Below, piece by piece: positions 7,786-16,154 of a stretch of 49,191 nt of DNA. This DNA comes from an uncultured Bacteroidales bacterium (lineage in GTDB: Bacteria; Bacteroidota; Bacteroidia; Bacteroidales; UBA3663). The stretch covers positions 1 to 49,191 of the forward strand of contig CALBPV010000078.1 in the NCBI GenBank assembly GCA_937899265.1, given 5' to 3'. The stretch's first letter is position 1. Each line of letters starts with the position of its first letter. A program made the translations under genes and the position numbers. The notes beneath the pieces are model-generated. The model did no database searches. It had not been told where the DNA came from and worked only from the letters and a program-made list of their open reading frames with translations.

Positions 7786-9396
7786 ATGGCAATTGATTTG
7801 ACTAAGTATGGCATCACGGGTTCAACCGTTATTGCCCACAATCCTTCCTACGAGTTCCTTTTCGAAGAGGAGACCAAGGCCAGCCTGACCGGCTACGACA
7901 AGGGTCAGAATACCGAGCTCGACGCTGTCAACGTTATGACGGGTATCTACACAGGCCGTTCGCCCAAGGACAAGTACATCGTCGATGACGCACAGAGCCA
8001 CGACAAAGTGTGGTGGACTACAGAGGCTTACAAGAACGACAATCACCCCATGTCCGAGAAGGTTTGGGCCACAGTGAAGGAAATCGCCATCAAGGAACTC
8101 TCCAACAAGGAGCTCTATGTTGTTGATGCTTTCTGCGGTGCCAACGAGGCTACACGTCTGGCCGTCCGTTTCATCGTGGAGGTTGCCTGGCAGGCTCACT
8201 TTGTGAAGAACATGTTCATCCAGCCCACCGAGGAAGAACTCAAGAACTTCAAGCCCAACTTCGTTATCTACAACGCTTCGAAGGCTAAAGTTGAGAACTA
8301 CAAGGAGTTGGGTCTGAACTCCGAGACTTGTGTGGCTTTCAACACCACCAGCCGCGAACAGGTCATCATCAACACATGGTACGGCGGTGAGATGAAGAAG
8401 GGTATGTTCTCGATGCAGAACTACTACCTTCCCCTTCAGGGCATCGCTTCGATGCACTGCTCTGCCAACACCGACATGCAAGGCAAGAACACGGCCATCT
8501 TCTTCGGTCTCTCCGGTACGGGCAAGACCACCCTTTCGACCGACCCCAAGCGTCTCCTTATCGGCGACGACGAGCACGGCTGGGACGACGAGGGTGTCTT
8601 CAACCTCGAAGGCGGTTGCTATGCCAAGGTTATCAACCTCTCCAAGGAGAATGAGCCCGACATCTACGGTGCCATCAGACGCGATGCACTCCTCGAGAAC
8701 GTCACGGTGGATGCTGCCGGCAAGATTGATTTCGCCGACAAGAGCGTGACCGAGAACACCCGTGTAAGCTACCCCATCAATCACATCGAGAAGATAGCTC
8801 AGAAGGTGAACGGAAAGAGCGCAGGTCCCGAGGCCAAGAACGTCATCTTCCTTTCCGCCGATGCTTTCGGCGTATTGCCTCCCGTAAGCATCCTGACCCC
8901 CGAACAGACCAAGTACTATTTCCTCTCCGGATTCACCGCCAAGTTGGCCGGAACAGAGCGCGGTATTACAGAGCCCACTCCCACCTTCTCGGCTTGCTTC
9001 GGCCAGGCATTCCTCGAACTTCACCCCACGAAATACGCTGAGGAGCTTGTGAAGCGTATGGAGAAGAGCGGAGCCAAGGCTTATCTCGTGAACACCGGTT
9101 GGAACGGTACCGGCAAGCGTATCTCCATCCCCGATACGCGCGGTATCATCGATGCCATTCTCGACGGTGCAATCCTGAAGGCTCCCACCAAGAAGATTCC
9201 TTTCTTCGATTTCGAGGTGCCCACCGCATTGCCCAACGTCAATCCCGCCATCCTCGATCCCCGCGATACCTACGCTGACGCTGCACAGTGGGACGAGAAG
9301 GCCAAGGATTTGGCTGGACGCTTCATCAAGAACTTCAAGAAGTATGAGACCAACGAGGCCGGAAAGGCTCTCGTAGCTGCCGGTCCCAAGCTCTGA
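7786..9396 (+). CDS. pckA: Phosphoenolpyruvate carboxykinase (ATP)
   Basis: PckA interconverts oxaloacetate and phosphoenolpyruvate with ATP/ADP. In Bacteroidales it commonly works in the CO2-fixing direction on the fermentative route to succinate. The 536-residue protein has the kinase-1a P-loop GLSGTGKTT (about residues 242-250), the kinase-2 motif GDDEHGWDDEG and the substrate region YTGRSPKDKYIV. These mark the ATP-dependent class. Codon use is strongly biased (CTC, AAG, GGC, AAC), consistent with high expression. It stands alone, with a strong promoter, a structured leader and a strong terminator. Confidence 0.97.
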   Translation: MAIDLTKYGITGSTVIAHNPSYEFLFEEETKASLTGYDKGQNTELDAVNVMTGIYTGRSPKDKYIVDDAQSHDKVWWTTEAYKNDNHPMSEKVWATVKEIAIKELSNKELYVVDAFCGANEATRLAVRFIVEVAWQAHFVKNMFIQPTEEELKNFKPNFVIYNASKAKVENYKELGLNSETCVAFNTTSREQVIINTWYGGEMKKGMFSMQNYYLPLQGIASMHCSANTDMQGKNTAIFFGLSGTGKTTLSTDPKRLLIGDDEHGWDDEGVFNLEGGCYAKVINLSKENEPDIYGAIRRDALLENVTVDAAGKIDFADKSVTENTRVSYPINHIEKIAQKVNGKSAGPEAKNVIFLSADAFGVLPPVSILTPEQTKYYFLSGFTAKLAGTERGITEPTPTFSACFGQAFLELHPTKYAEELVKRMEKSGAKAYLVNTGWNGTGKRISIPDTRGIIDAILDGAILKAPTKKIPFFDFEVPTALPNVNPAILDPRDTYADAAQWDEKAKDLAGRFIKNFKKYETNEAGKALVAAGPKL

Positions 9397-9421
9397 GTTG
9401 GTTAACTTAACCGTGATATTT

Positions 9422-9463
9422 GCCGTGTAGTATGGACAAAATTCGTACTACACGGCTTTTTTT
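9422..9463 (+). terminator. Intrinsic terminator of pckA
   Basis: GCCGTGTAGTA 9422-9432 pairs perfectly with TACTACACGGC 9446-9456. Two further pairs extend the helix toward the loop. Seven T follow at 9457-9463. This is a textbook terminator about 26 bp after the pckA stop. Confidence 0.9.
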
Positions 9464-9494
9464 ATGTTAAAATTATCAGAAAATTAAGTTTTTT

Positions 9495-9526
9495 TTTGCT
9501 TATACCAAATATAATTATTATCTTTG
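9495..9526 (+). promoter_or_regulatory. Promoter of the Crp/Fnr-family gene
   Basis: TTTG 9495-9498 and TATCTTTG 9519-9526 are separated by 20 bp. Transcription should begin near 9531, inside or next to the first of two palindromic repeats. Confidence 0.7.
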
Positions 9527-9532
9527 CACGAT

Positions 9533-9566
9533 AATTGTCAATTACTTTTTTTTCGAATTGTCAATT
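9533..9566. promoter_or_regulatory. Two identical 11-bp palindromes, candidate operator
   Basis: AATTGTCAATT occurs at 9533-9543 and again at 9556-9566, 23 bp apart start to start, or about two helical turns. Each copy is an odd palindrome (AATTG-T-CAATT). They lie between the -7 box and the start codon of a Crp/Fnr-type regulator, where a repressor would block transcription. Autoregulation is an inference. Confidence 0.5.
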
Positions 9567-9580
9567 TTTTTTGAAAAGAT

Positions 9581-10255
9581 ATGGCCTCCATGTATGAATT
9601 GATGCTGCAGCTCCCCATTTTTCAGGGAATCAGCCGCAGTCAGTTGACCAAGATACTAGAGAAGACATCGTTCCGTTTCGATCGCTTTGCCAAAGGCGAA
9701 GTTATCTTCGAGTTGGAGCAGAAGACAGAGCATATCATCTTCATCATCTCCGGCGAGGTGCGGCTCAAAACGCCCACCTTCGGAGGCAAGATGATGATAC
9801 AGGAAGACTTCTATGCTCCGCAGACGATGCCGTTCCAGAACTTTTTCGGGGCTGACACCTTCTATCGTTCGGAGTTGGTCGCCCTTCATCCTACAGGCAT
9901 CATGATGCTCGACAAAACGAACTTTCTTTCGGTGCTGCAGCAGAATATGGTTCTGTTGGTCAATGTGCTCAATATCTTGTCGTCCAACGCGCAGAAACAA
10001 CACAAAGGACTCGACTTCTCATCGGAGACAGACCCGCTGCATCGCATCGCCTCCTGGATGCTGGCTTATACAGACCGACCGGCTCACAACATCGTTCTGA
10101 ATGCCAAAGTGAGCGACTGGTGCAACATGCTCCATCTGGACCAGTCTGAGTTTTGGCGCTGCATTGCCAACTTGGAAGGCCGCAAATGCGTTGAGGTGGA
10201 AAAAGACCGTATCAAACTCATCGACCGCTACGGTTTGAGGGCGATACTGAACTGA
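9581..10255 (+). CDS. Crp/Fnr-family transcriptional regulator
   Basis: The 224-residue protein has an N-terminal cyclic-nucleotide-binding-like beta-barrel (residues about 10-115, FAKGEVIFELEQKTEHIIFIISGEVRL region) and a C-terminal helix-turn-helix (about residues 160-224, KVSDWCNMLHLDQSEFWRCIANLEGR). No Fnr-type cysteine cluster is present. The conserved phosphate-binding residues for cAMP are not evident either, so the ligand is unknown. The gene lies between pckA and lysS and has its own promoter. Two copies of an 11-bp palindrome sit at its transcription start. Its targets cannot be inferred beyond possible autoregulation. Confidence 0.85.
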   Translation: MASMYELMLQLPIFQGISRSQLTKILEKTSFRFDRFAKGEVIFELEQKTEHIIFIISGEVRLKTPTFGGKMMIQEDFYAPQTMPFQNFFGADTFYRSELVALHPTGIMMLDKTNFLSVLQQNMVLLVNVLNILSSNAQKQHKGLDFSSETDPLHRIASWMLAYTDRPAHNIVLNAKVSDWCNMLHLDQSEFWRCIANLEGRKCVEVEKDRIKLIDRYGLRAILN

Positions 10256-10309
10256 AACGCTTTACTGAAACACGCTTATTTGGAAAATTATAATTACAAT
10301 CAAGTGAAT

Positions 10310-12043
10310 ATGAATATTTTAGAATTATCCGAGCAGGAAATCGTACGCCGCAATTCGCTGGATGAAATGCGTCGCATGGGTATCAATCCCTATCCTGCTG
10401 CAGAGTACAAGGTGACCGACTGGTCCGATCACATTCGCGAGTCCTTCCGGGACGACGCCCCCCAACGGGAGGTCTCCGTTGCCGGCCGCATCATGTCCCG
10501 TCGTATCATGGGCAAGGCTGCTTTCATGGAATTGCAGGACTCGAAGGGCAGAATTCAAGTGTATGTTTCGCGCGACGCGCTTTGTCCAGACCCCGAGCAT
10601 ACCGAACTTTATAACATCGTTTTCAAAAAACTCCTCGACATCGGAGACTTTGTGGGGGTTACCGGCTATGTGTTCCGCACCCAGACGGGCGAGATTTCCG
10701 TCCATGCGGCTACGCTTACCGTCCTCTCCAAGTCCATTCGTCCGCTTCCTGTTGTGAAGCAGAAGGACGGCGTGGTCTATGACGGCTTCAACGACCCCGA
10801 ACTCCGCTATCGCCAGCGATATTTGGATCTCATCGTCAATGACGGTGTTCGCGATACCTTCCTCAAACGTGCCAAAGTCATTTCTACGATGCGTCGTGTG
10901 TTTGACGAGGCCGGCTACACCGAAGTCGAGACTCCCATTCTCCAGCAGATTCCCGGCGGTGCCACGGCCCGTCCGTTTATCACCCATCACAATTCCCTCA
11001 ATACCGATCTCTATCTCCGCATTGCCACCGAGCTTTATTTGAAGCGCCTCATAGTGGGCGGCTTCGAAGGCGTCTATGAGATTGGCCGCAATTTCCGCAA
11101 CGAGGGTATGGACCGCAACCACAATCCCGAGTTCACCTGTGTGGAACTCTACGTTCAGTATAAAGACTATAACTGGATGATGTCGTTCACCGAACAACTT
11201 CTCGAGAAAATCTGTGTCGCCGTCAACGGTTCACCCGAAGTGAAAGTCGGCGAAAATGTCGTGTCCTTCAAGGCTCCCTACCCTCGCCTGCCCATTCTCG
11301 AAGCCATCAAGGAGAAAACCGGCTATGACCTCGAAGGCAAAAGCGAGGACGAAATCCGCGAGATTGCCAAAAAGTGCGGGGTAGAGGTGGACGAAACAAT
11401 GGGCAAAGGAAAACTTATCGACGAAATTTTCGGCGAGACTTGCGAGGGCACTTTTATCCAGCCAACGTTCATCATCGACTATCCCGTTGAGATGTCTCCG
11501 CTCACCAAGATGCACCGTTCCAAACCGGGACTGACCGAACGTTTCGAACTCATGGTGAACGGCAAGGAGCTGGCCAATGCCTATTCCGAGCTCAACGACC
11601 CCATCGACCAGCTGGAGCGTTTCCAGGAGCAGCTCCGCCTCTCCGAGAAGGGCGACGACGAGGCTATGTTTATCGACCGGGATTTCGTTCATGCGCTCGA
11701 ATACGGCATGCCTCCCACTTCCGGCATAGGCATCGGAATAGACCGTCTCGCCATGTTGATGACCGGACAGACCACCATTCAGGAAGTTTTACTCTTCCCC
11801 ACCATGAAGCCCGAACCCGTGGTACGGAAGGATAAGCCCGAAGCCTATGTGGCTGTAGGTGTGCCCGAAGGATGGGTGCCCGTGCTCCAAAAAGCCGGTT
11901 ATCTCACCCTTGAGGCCCTCAAAGCGGCCAAGCCGGGCAAGGTGTTCCAAGAAATGATTGACATCAAAAAGAAATACAAACTGGAACTCGCCAATCCTAC
12001 GCCTCAGGACATCGAGGAATGGATTGCCAAAATTGAAGCATAA
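10310..12043 (+). CDS. lysS: Lysyl-tRNA synthetase, class II
   Basis: LysS charges tRNA-Lys. The 577-residue product has an N-terminal OB-fold anticodon-binding domain (EVSVAGRIMSRRIMGKAAF) and class II catalytic motifs: motif 1 around FDEAGYTEVETP, motif 2 FRNEGMDRNHNPEFT and motif 3 GIGIGIDRLAM. It is longer than the roughly 505-residue E. coli enzyme. The extra 70 or so residues at the C-terminus (after FPTMKPE) are an appended helical segment seen in many Bacteroidota LysS proteins. A TTG at 10280 is in frame, but ATG 10310 gives the family N-terminus. Confidence 0.95.
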   Translation: MNILELSEQEIVRRNSLDEMRRMGINPYPAAEYKVTDWSDHIRESFRDDAPQREVSVAGRIMSRRIMGKAAFMELQDSKGRIQVYVSRDALCPDPEHTELYNIVFKKLLDIGDFVGVTGYVFRTQTGEISVHAATLTVLSKSIRPLPVVKQKDGVVYDGFNDPELRYRQRYLDLIVNDGVRDTFLKRAKVISTMRRVFDEAGYTEVETPILQQIPGGATARPFITHHNSLNTDLYLRIATELYLKRLIVGGFEGVYEIGRNFRNEGMDRNHNPEFTCVELYVQYKDYNWMMSFTEQLLEKICVAVNGSPEVKVGENVVSFKAPYPRLPILEAIKEKTGYDLEGKSEDEIREIAKKCGVEVDETMGKGKLIDEIFGETCEGTFIQPTFIIDYPVEMSPLTKMHRSKPGLTERFELMVNGKELANAYSELNDPIDQLERFQEQLRLSEKGDDEAMFIDRDFVHALEYGMPPTSGIGIGIDRLAMLMTGQTTIQEVLLFPTMKPEPVVRKDKPEAYVAVGVPEGWVPVLQKAGYLTLEALKAAKPGKVFQEMIDIKKKYKLELANPTPQDIEEWIAKIEA

Positions 12044-12060
12044 TTTCCTGTGCCGAAATG

Positions 12061-12083
12061 TCTCTCCCCGTGTGGGGGAGAGA
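12061..12083 (+). promoter_or_regulatory. Stable hairpin between lysS and gpsA
   Basis: TCTCTCCCC 12061-12069 pairs with GGGGAGAGA 12075-12083 around a 5-nt loop, a 9-bp GC-rich stem. The following bases are not a T-tract, so full termination is unlikely. It may be an mRNA stability or processing element between the two genes. Confidence 0.45.
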
Positions 12084-12114
12084 GTTATCGGCATTTAATT
12101 TCAGTATTCTTTCT

Positions 12115-13110
12115 ATGGAATTAGGAAAAATTTTAATCATAGGAACCGGCAGTTGGGCTACTGCTGTTGCCAAGATTGTGATGATGAAGAAAGGCTCGAT
12201 GCTTTGGTATTTCCGAAAACCCGAAGTGATTGAACAGTTCAAAATGACCCATCACAATCCCCGCTATTTGTCGAGTGTGAAGTTTGATACGGAGAATATC
12301 AAATTCTTCACCGACATCAATGCGGCTGTCGAAGAGGCCAATACGATTGTCTTCGCATGCCCGTCACCCTATCTGCGAAGCCATTGCGACCAAATTACGG
12401 TATCGATGCGCGGAAAGTTGGTCATCTCTGTCATCAAGGGCCTTGTGGCTCCCGAGAACCAGCTTATTTCCGACTATCTGCGGGACAAGTTCTTCCTCGA
12501 AGACAATCAGATAGCCTCCCTCTCGGGACCCTCCCATGCCGAAGAGGTTGCTTACGAGAGGCTCACTTACCTGACCGTCGGTTGCAAAGACCTCGACGTG
12601 GCACATGTCATTGCCGAAGGTTTCTCCAACTACTTCGTCCACACTTCCACATCTCCCGACATTCAGGGCATACAGTACGCCGGTGTGCTCAAGAACATCT
12701 ACGCCTTGGCTTCCGGTATCTGTTCAGGACTGAAGTACGGCGACAATTTTCAGGCAGTATTGGTATCCAATGCCATTCGTGAGATGAAACGTTTCATCAA
12801 TGCCGTCGTCCCAATGGAAGGCCGTCATGTGTCCGAATCGGTCTATACGGGCGACCTCCTGGTGACTGCTTATTCCAACTTCTCGCGCAACCACACTTTC
12901 GGCACGATGATAGGTCGAGGTTACAGTGTCAAGACGGCTCAGTTGGAGATGGATATGGTGGCCGAAGGCTATTATGGCACAAAGTGTATCAAGGAAATCA
13001 ATCAGGTTTATCAGATTCCTATTCCCATTGTCGATACCGTTTACAACATTCTCTACAAACGTATGTCGCCTTACGTCGAGATACAGTTGCTCAGCAATCA
13101 ACTCAATTAA
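12115..13110 (+). CDS. gpsA: Glycerol-3-phosphate dehydrogenase [NAD(P)+]
   Basis: GpsA reduces dihydroxyacetone phosphate to sn-glycerol 3-phosphate for phospholipid synthesis. The 331-residue protein opens MELGKILIIGTGSWATAVAK, giving the GxGxxA nucleotide-binding turn. It has SLSGPSHAEEVA and the catalytic-lysine region GVLKNIYALASGICSGLKYGDN of the family. An in-frame ATG at 12058 lies inside the preceding hairpin. ATG 12115 starts the Rossmann fold directly and is preferred. pgi follows 37 bp downstream, so the two are probably co-transcribed. Confidence 0.93.
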   Translation: MELGKILIIGTGSWATAVAKIVMMKKGSMLWYFRKPEVIEQFKMTHHNPRYLSSVKFDTENIKFFTDINAAVEEANTIVFACPSPYLRSHCDQITVSMRGKLVISVIKGLVAPENQLISDYLRDKFFLEDNQIASLSGPSHAEEVAYERLTYLTVGCKDLDVAHVIAEGFSNYFVHTSTSPDIQGIQYAGVLKNIYALASGICSGLKYGDNFQAVLVSNAIREMKRFINAVVPMEGRHVSESVYTGDLLVTAYSNFSRNHTFGTMIGRGYSVKTAQLEMDMVAEGYYGTKCIKEINQVYQIPIPIVDTVYNILYKRMSPYVEIQLLSNQLN

Positions 13111-13147
13111 CCTCCAATATAAACCTATTAAACAAAAGCTTTTTCGT

Positions 13148-14491
13148 ATGAAACTTTCCATCGAAAAATCCAAGCAGTTTGTGCCAGCCGACACTCTTGA
13201 GCGTCTGGCAGCATGTTCGGCACCCGCCAACGAACTCCTCGAGTCGGGCAAGGGTGCAGGTAATGATTTCCTCGGATGGGTGCATCTCCCGTCTTCCATC
13301 TCCGACGAGTTTCTCGCTGAGGTACAGGCTACTGCCGACCTCCTTCGCGAGAAGTGCGAAGTCGTTGTAGTGGCCGGCATCGGCGGTTCCTACTTGGGAG
13401 CCCGCGCTGTCAATGAGGCTTTGGCTTCCTCGTTCGATGCGCTCATGCCCAAACGCAAAGACCCTTTTGTTGTCTATGCCGGCAACAATATCGGCGAGGA
13501 TTATTTGGCCGATCTTTTCGAGATTCTCAAGAAGAAAACCTTCGGTATCATCAACATTTCCAAGTCGGGTACCACCACGGAGACCGCTCTTGCTTTCCGT
13601 CTGCTCAAGACACTCCTCGAGGAGAAAGTGGGCAAGGAAGAAGCCCGTCAACTCATCGTGGCTGTGACCGATGCCAAGAAGGGAGCCCTTCGTACCCTCG
13701 CCACCCAGGAGGGTTATAAGACTTTTGTCATCCCCGATGATGTGGGCGGTCGTTTCTCTGTGCTCACCCCCGTGGGTCTTATCGCCATCGCCGCTGCCGG
13801 CCACGATATCAAGAAACTGGTCAAGGGCGCTGCCGATATGGAACAGGCGCTCGGCACCGATGTTCCCTATGCCAAGAACCTCGCATGCCAATATGCTGCC
13901 ATGCGTAATGCTCTCTATCAATTCGGCAAGAAAACCGAGATTCTGGTCAACTTCAATCCCCGTCTCCACTATTTCGCAGAGTGGTGGAAACAGCTCTACG
14001 GCGAGTCTGAGGGCAAGGACCACAAGGGTATCTTCCCGGCTTCAGTGGACTTTACGACCGACCTCCATTCCATGGGTCAGTGGATTCAGGACGGCGAACG
14101 TTCCATCTTCGAAACGGTCATTTCTGTGAAGAAGCCCATCCGCAAGGTGGAGATTCCTTCAGACAAGGAAAATCTCGACGGTCTCAACTTCCTGGCCGGC
14201 AAACGCGTCGATGAGGTCAACAAGATGGCTGAACTCGGCACACAGATTGCCCACGTGGACGGCGGTGTCCCCAACCTCAAGATTGAAATCGACAAACTCG
14301 ACGAGTACAATCTCGGTCAGCTGATTTATTTCTTCGAGCGTGCTTGCGGCATTTCCGGCTATATGCTCGGTGTCAATCCCTTCAACCAGCCCGGTGTTGA
14401 AGCCTACAAGAAGAATATGTTTGCTCTTCTCAACAAGCCCGGTTACGAGGCTGAGTCGAAGGCAATGAAAAAACGACTCGCCGAGAAATAA
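13148..14491 (+). CDS. pgi: Glucose-6-phosphate isomerase
   Basis: Pgi interconverts glucose 6-phosphate and fructose 6-phosphate. The 447-residue protein is of the shorter bacterial type. It has VVVAGIGGSYLGARA, the sugar-phosphate-binding ISKSGTTTET, FPASVDFTTDLHSMGQWIQ, and the C-terminal signature GVNPFNQPGVEAYKKNMF containing the catalytic lysine. The frame is open upstream into gpsA, but ATG 13148 gives the expected N-terminus. Codon bias suggests strong expression. Its stop codon overlaps the next ATG (TAATG). Confidence 0.96.
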   Translation: MKLSIEKSKQFVPADTLERLAACSAPANELLESGKGAGNDFLGWVHLPSSISDEFLAEVQATADLLREKCEVVVVAGIGGSYLGARAVNEALASSFDALMPKRKDPFVVYAGNNIGEDYLADLFEILKKKTFGIINISKSGTTTETALAFRLLKTLLEEKVGKEEARQLIVAVTDAKKGALRTLATQEGYKTFVIPDDVGGRFSVLTPVGLIAIAAAGHDIKKLVKGAADMEQALGTDVPYAKNLACQYAAMRNALYQFGKKTEILVNFNPRLHYFAEWWKQLYGESEGKDHKGIFPASVDFTTDLHSMGQWIQDGERSIFETVISVKKPIRKVEIPSDKENLDGLNFLAGKRVDEVNKMAELGTQIAHVDGGVPNLKIEIDKLDEYNLGQLIYFFERACGISGYMLGVNPFNQPGVEAYKKNMFALLNKPGYEAESKAMKKRLAEK

Positions 14492-15192
14492 TGCTGCGAG
14501 CGTTTCTGTTCGACATGGACGGAGTGCTCTATGATTCCATGCCCCTGCATGCCGAAGCATGGTATCACGTGATGCACGACATCTATGGATTCACTTGCAC
14601 CCGTGAGCTCTTTTACCGCGAGGAAGGAGCCACGGGTGATCAGGTGATTACCGATATGTACCTCGAGCAACGCGGACGTCATCTCACGCCTGAGGAGGCG
14701 GCTGCCATCTACCGTGAGAAAGGCGAAGCGTTCAAGGCTTTGGGTCCCGCCCGTCCCATGCCCGGTGCTGCGGAAGTGCTCCGTAAGGTGGGGGAGAACT
14801 CCCTCACACGCGTTCTGGTCACGGGCTCCGGCCAACTTTCCATGCTCAATCGTCTCAGCCGCGACTATCCCGGTTGTTTCGATGTTTCCCACATCGTGTC
14901 TGCGATGGATACTCCCATCGGTCACGGAAAGCCCCATCCCGATCCGTATCTCATGGGATTGAAGAAAGCCGGAAATCTTTTGCCCGAAGAAGCCATTGTG
15001 GTCGAGAATGCCCCGTTGGGTGTACAGGCAGGCAAGGCGGCAGGTATCTTTACCGTCGGTGTCAACACCGGCCCGCTTCCGAAGGAATGTCTCTCCGAAG
15101 CTGGAGCCGATGTGGTACTCAACTCGATGCAGGAATTGGCAGATTCATTTGACAAAATCCTCTCCCTTTATTTAAAAAGGAATACAAACTGA
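14491..15192 (+). CDS. HAD-superfamily phosphatase (beta-phosphoglucomutase-like)
   Basis: The 233-residue protein is a subfamily IA HAD hydrolase. The nucleophile motif is FDMDGVLYDS (D8 and D10), followed by an alpha-helical cap (residues about 15-85). Motif II is in VLVTGSGQ, with motif III and IV around HGKPHPDPYLMGLKKAG and VVENAPLGVQAGKAAG. A sugar-phosphate substrate is plausible given the link to pgi, but the exact substrate is unknown. It overlaps the pgi stop by one base. Confidence 0.85.
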   Translation: MLRAFLFDMDGVLYDSMPLHAEAWYHVMHDIYGFTCTRELFYREEGATGDQVITDMYLEQRGRHLTPEEAAAIYREKGEAFKALGPARPMPGAAEVLRKVGENSLTRVLVTGSGQLSMLNRLSRDYPGCFDVSHIVSAMDTPIGHGKPHPDPYLMGLKKAGNLLPEEAIVVENAPLGVQAGKAAGIFTVGVNTGPLPKECLSEAGADVVLNSMQELADSFDKILSLYLKRNTN

Positions 15193-15210
15193 GTTTTTTC
15201 GGCGCTAAAA

Positions 15211-15242
15211 TTTGGCAATCTCCGAAACTTTCTTTATCTTTG
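15211..15242 (+). promoter_or_regulatory. Promoter of tRNA-Arg
   Basis: TTTG 15211-15214 and TATCTTTG 15235-15242 are spaced by 20 bp. Transcription should begin near 15247, about 40 nt before the tRNA. The leader contains a small hairpin TAACC / GGTTA. Confidence 0.7.
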
Positions 15243-15285
15243 CACCCGCAAATGAGGCTGTTAACCTCCGGTTATCAGTTTTAAC

Positions 15286-15359
15286 GGCTCCCTAGCTCAA
15301 CTGAATAGAGCATCTGACTACGGATCAGAAGGTTGTGGGTTTGAATCCCGCGGGAGTCA
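15286..15359 (+). tRNA. tRNA-Arg (anticodon ACG)
   Basis: GGCTCCC 15286-15292 pairs with GGGAGTC 15352-15358 (one G-U pair), with discriminator A at 15359. The anticodon stem TCTGA / TCAGA encloses loop CTACGGA, placing anticodon ACG at 15320-15322. The T-loop is TTTGAAT. The 3' CCA is not encoded. The ACG anticodon (normally edited to ICG) reads CGU, CGC and CGA. Confidence 0.93.
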
Positions 15360-15374
15360 CAAAAAAGAGGATGA

Positions 15375-15401
15375 GGATGCCGGAAAACGGCATCCTTTTT
15401 T
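15375..15401 (+). terminator. Intrinsic terminator after tRNA-Arg
   Basis: GGATGCCG 15375-15382 pairs with CGGCATCC 15388-15395 around a 5-nt loop and is followed by six T. It lies only 12 bp before the ubiE start codon, with no other promoter visible between. Confidence 0.85.
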
Positions 15402-15413
15402 ATTTTTCAGACA

Positions 15414-16106
15414 ATGGCAAAAAAACAATATGTCCGGCAGATGTTCGACAACATCTCACCGACCTACGACAAACTGAACCACCTCCTTTCGCTCAACATC
15501 GACAAGTGTTGGCGCAAGAAGGCGGTCCGTATGATTATGGAACACAAGCCTCAAAATGTGCTCGACATCGCATGCGGTACAGGCGATTTCTCTATAGCTT
15601 TGGCCCGAGCCGGTGTGCCGCATGTAAGTGGAATCGACATCTCCGAGGGAATGATGGATGTCGGTCGGACCAAAATACAAAGGCTGGGACTCGATGCTCA
15701 GATACAGTTGCAACAGGAGGACAGCGAATCAATGAGTTTTGACGATGCTTCCTTCGATGCCGTCTCCATCGCTTTCGGCATCCGCAACTTCGAACACCGA
15801 GAGCTGGGACTGCGCGAGATGTATCGTGTGCTCCGTCCCGGCGGACAGCTGCTCGTGCTCGAACTCTCCGTACCCCGTAACCGCCTCCTGCTCGCCGTCT
15901 ATAAACTTTATTTCCTCCATGTGCTTCCGGCTGTCGGACGATTGATATCACGCGATACGGAGGCATATAAGTATCTGCCGGCTTCCGTCTTGAACTTCCC
16001 GTCTCCCGAGGAATTCTGCGCGATGATGCGTGACGCAGGGTTCCGCATCGTAGAGACACGTTCTCTCACCTTCGGACTGTGCAGGATTTTTACCGGAATC
16101 AAATGA
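15414..16106 (+). CDS. ubiE: Demethylmenaquinone / ubiquinone C-methyltransferase
   Basis: The 230-residue SAM-dependent methyltransferase has the UbiE/MenG family start (VRQMFDNISPTYDKLNHLLSL). SAM motif I is VLDIACGTGDFS, followed by GIDISEGM, and the signature VSIAFGIRNFEHRELGLREMYRVLRPGG. In an organism of this kind it would carry out the last methylation of menaquinone synthesis (also called menG). The ATG at 15414 follows the tRNA-Arg terminator closely, so expression may depend on read-through. Confidence 0.93.
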   Translation: MAKKQYVRQMFDNISPTYDKLNHLLSLNIDKCWRKKAVRMIMEHKPQNVLDIACGTGDFSIALARAGVPHVSGIDISEGMMDVGRTKIQRLGLDAQIQLQQEDSESMSFDDASFDAVSIAFGIRNFEHRELGLREMYRVLRPGGQLLVLELSVPRNRLLLAVYKLYFLHVLPAVGRLISRDTEAYKYLPASVLNFPSPEEFCAMMRDAGFRIVETRSLTFGLCRIFTGIK

Positions 16107-16112
16107 CCCCGC

Positions 16113-16154
16113 AAAAAAAATGAATCGACCTGGTAACACTACCCGGTCGATTCA
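16113..16154 (-). terminator. Strong intrinsic terminator reading leftwards
   Basis: TGAATCGACC 16121-16130 pairs perfectly with GGTCGATTCA 16145-16154. After one mismatch, GGTA/TACC extends the stem around loop ACAC. On the minus strand it runs into eight T (16120-16113). On the + strand there is no good T-tract, so it mainly stops leftward transcription, though it may also end ubiE. Confidence 0.75.

Noticed and set aside
7822..9024. A 400-codon minus-strand frame inside pckA
   Set aside because: It results from the strongly biased pckA codons; no domain is visible.
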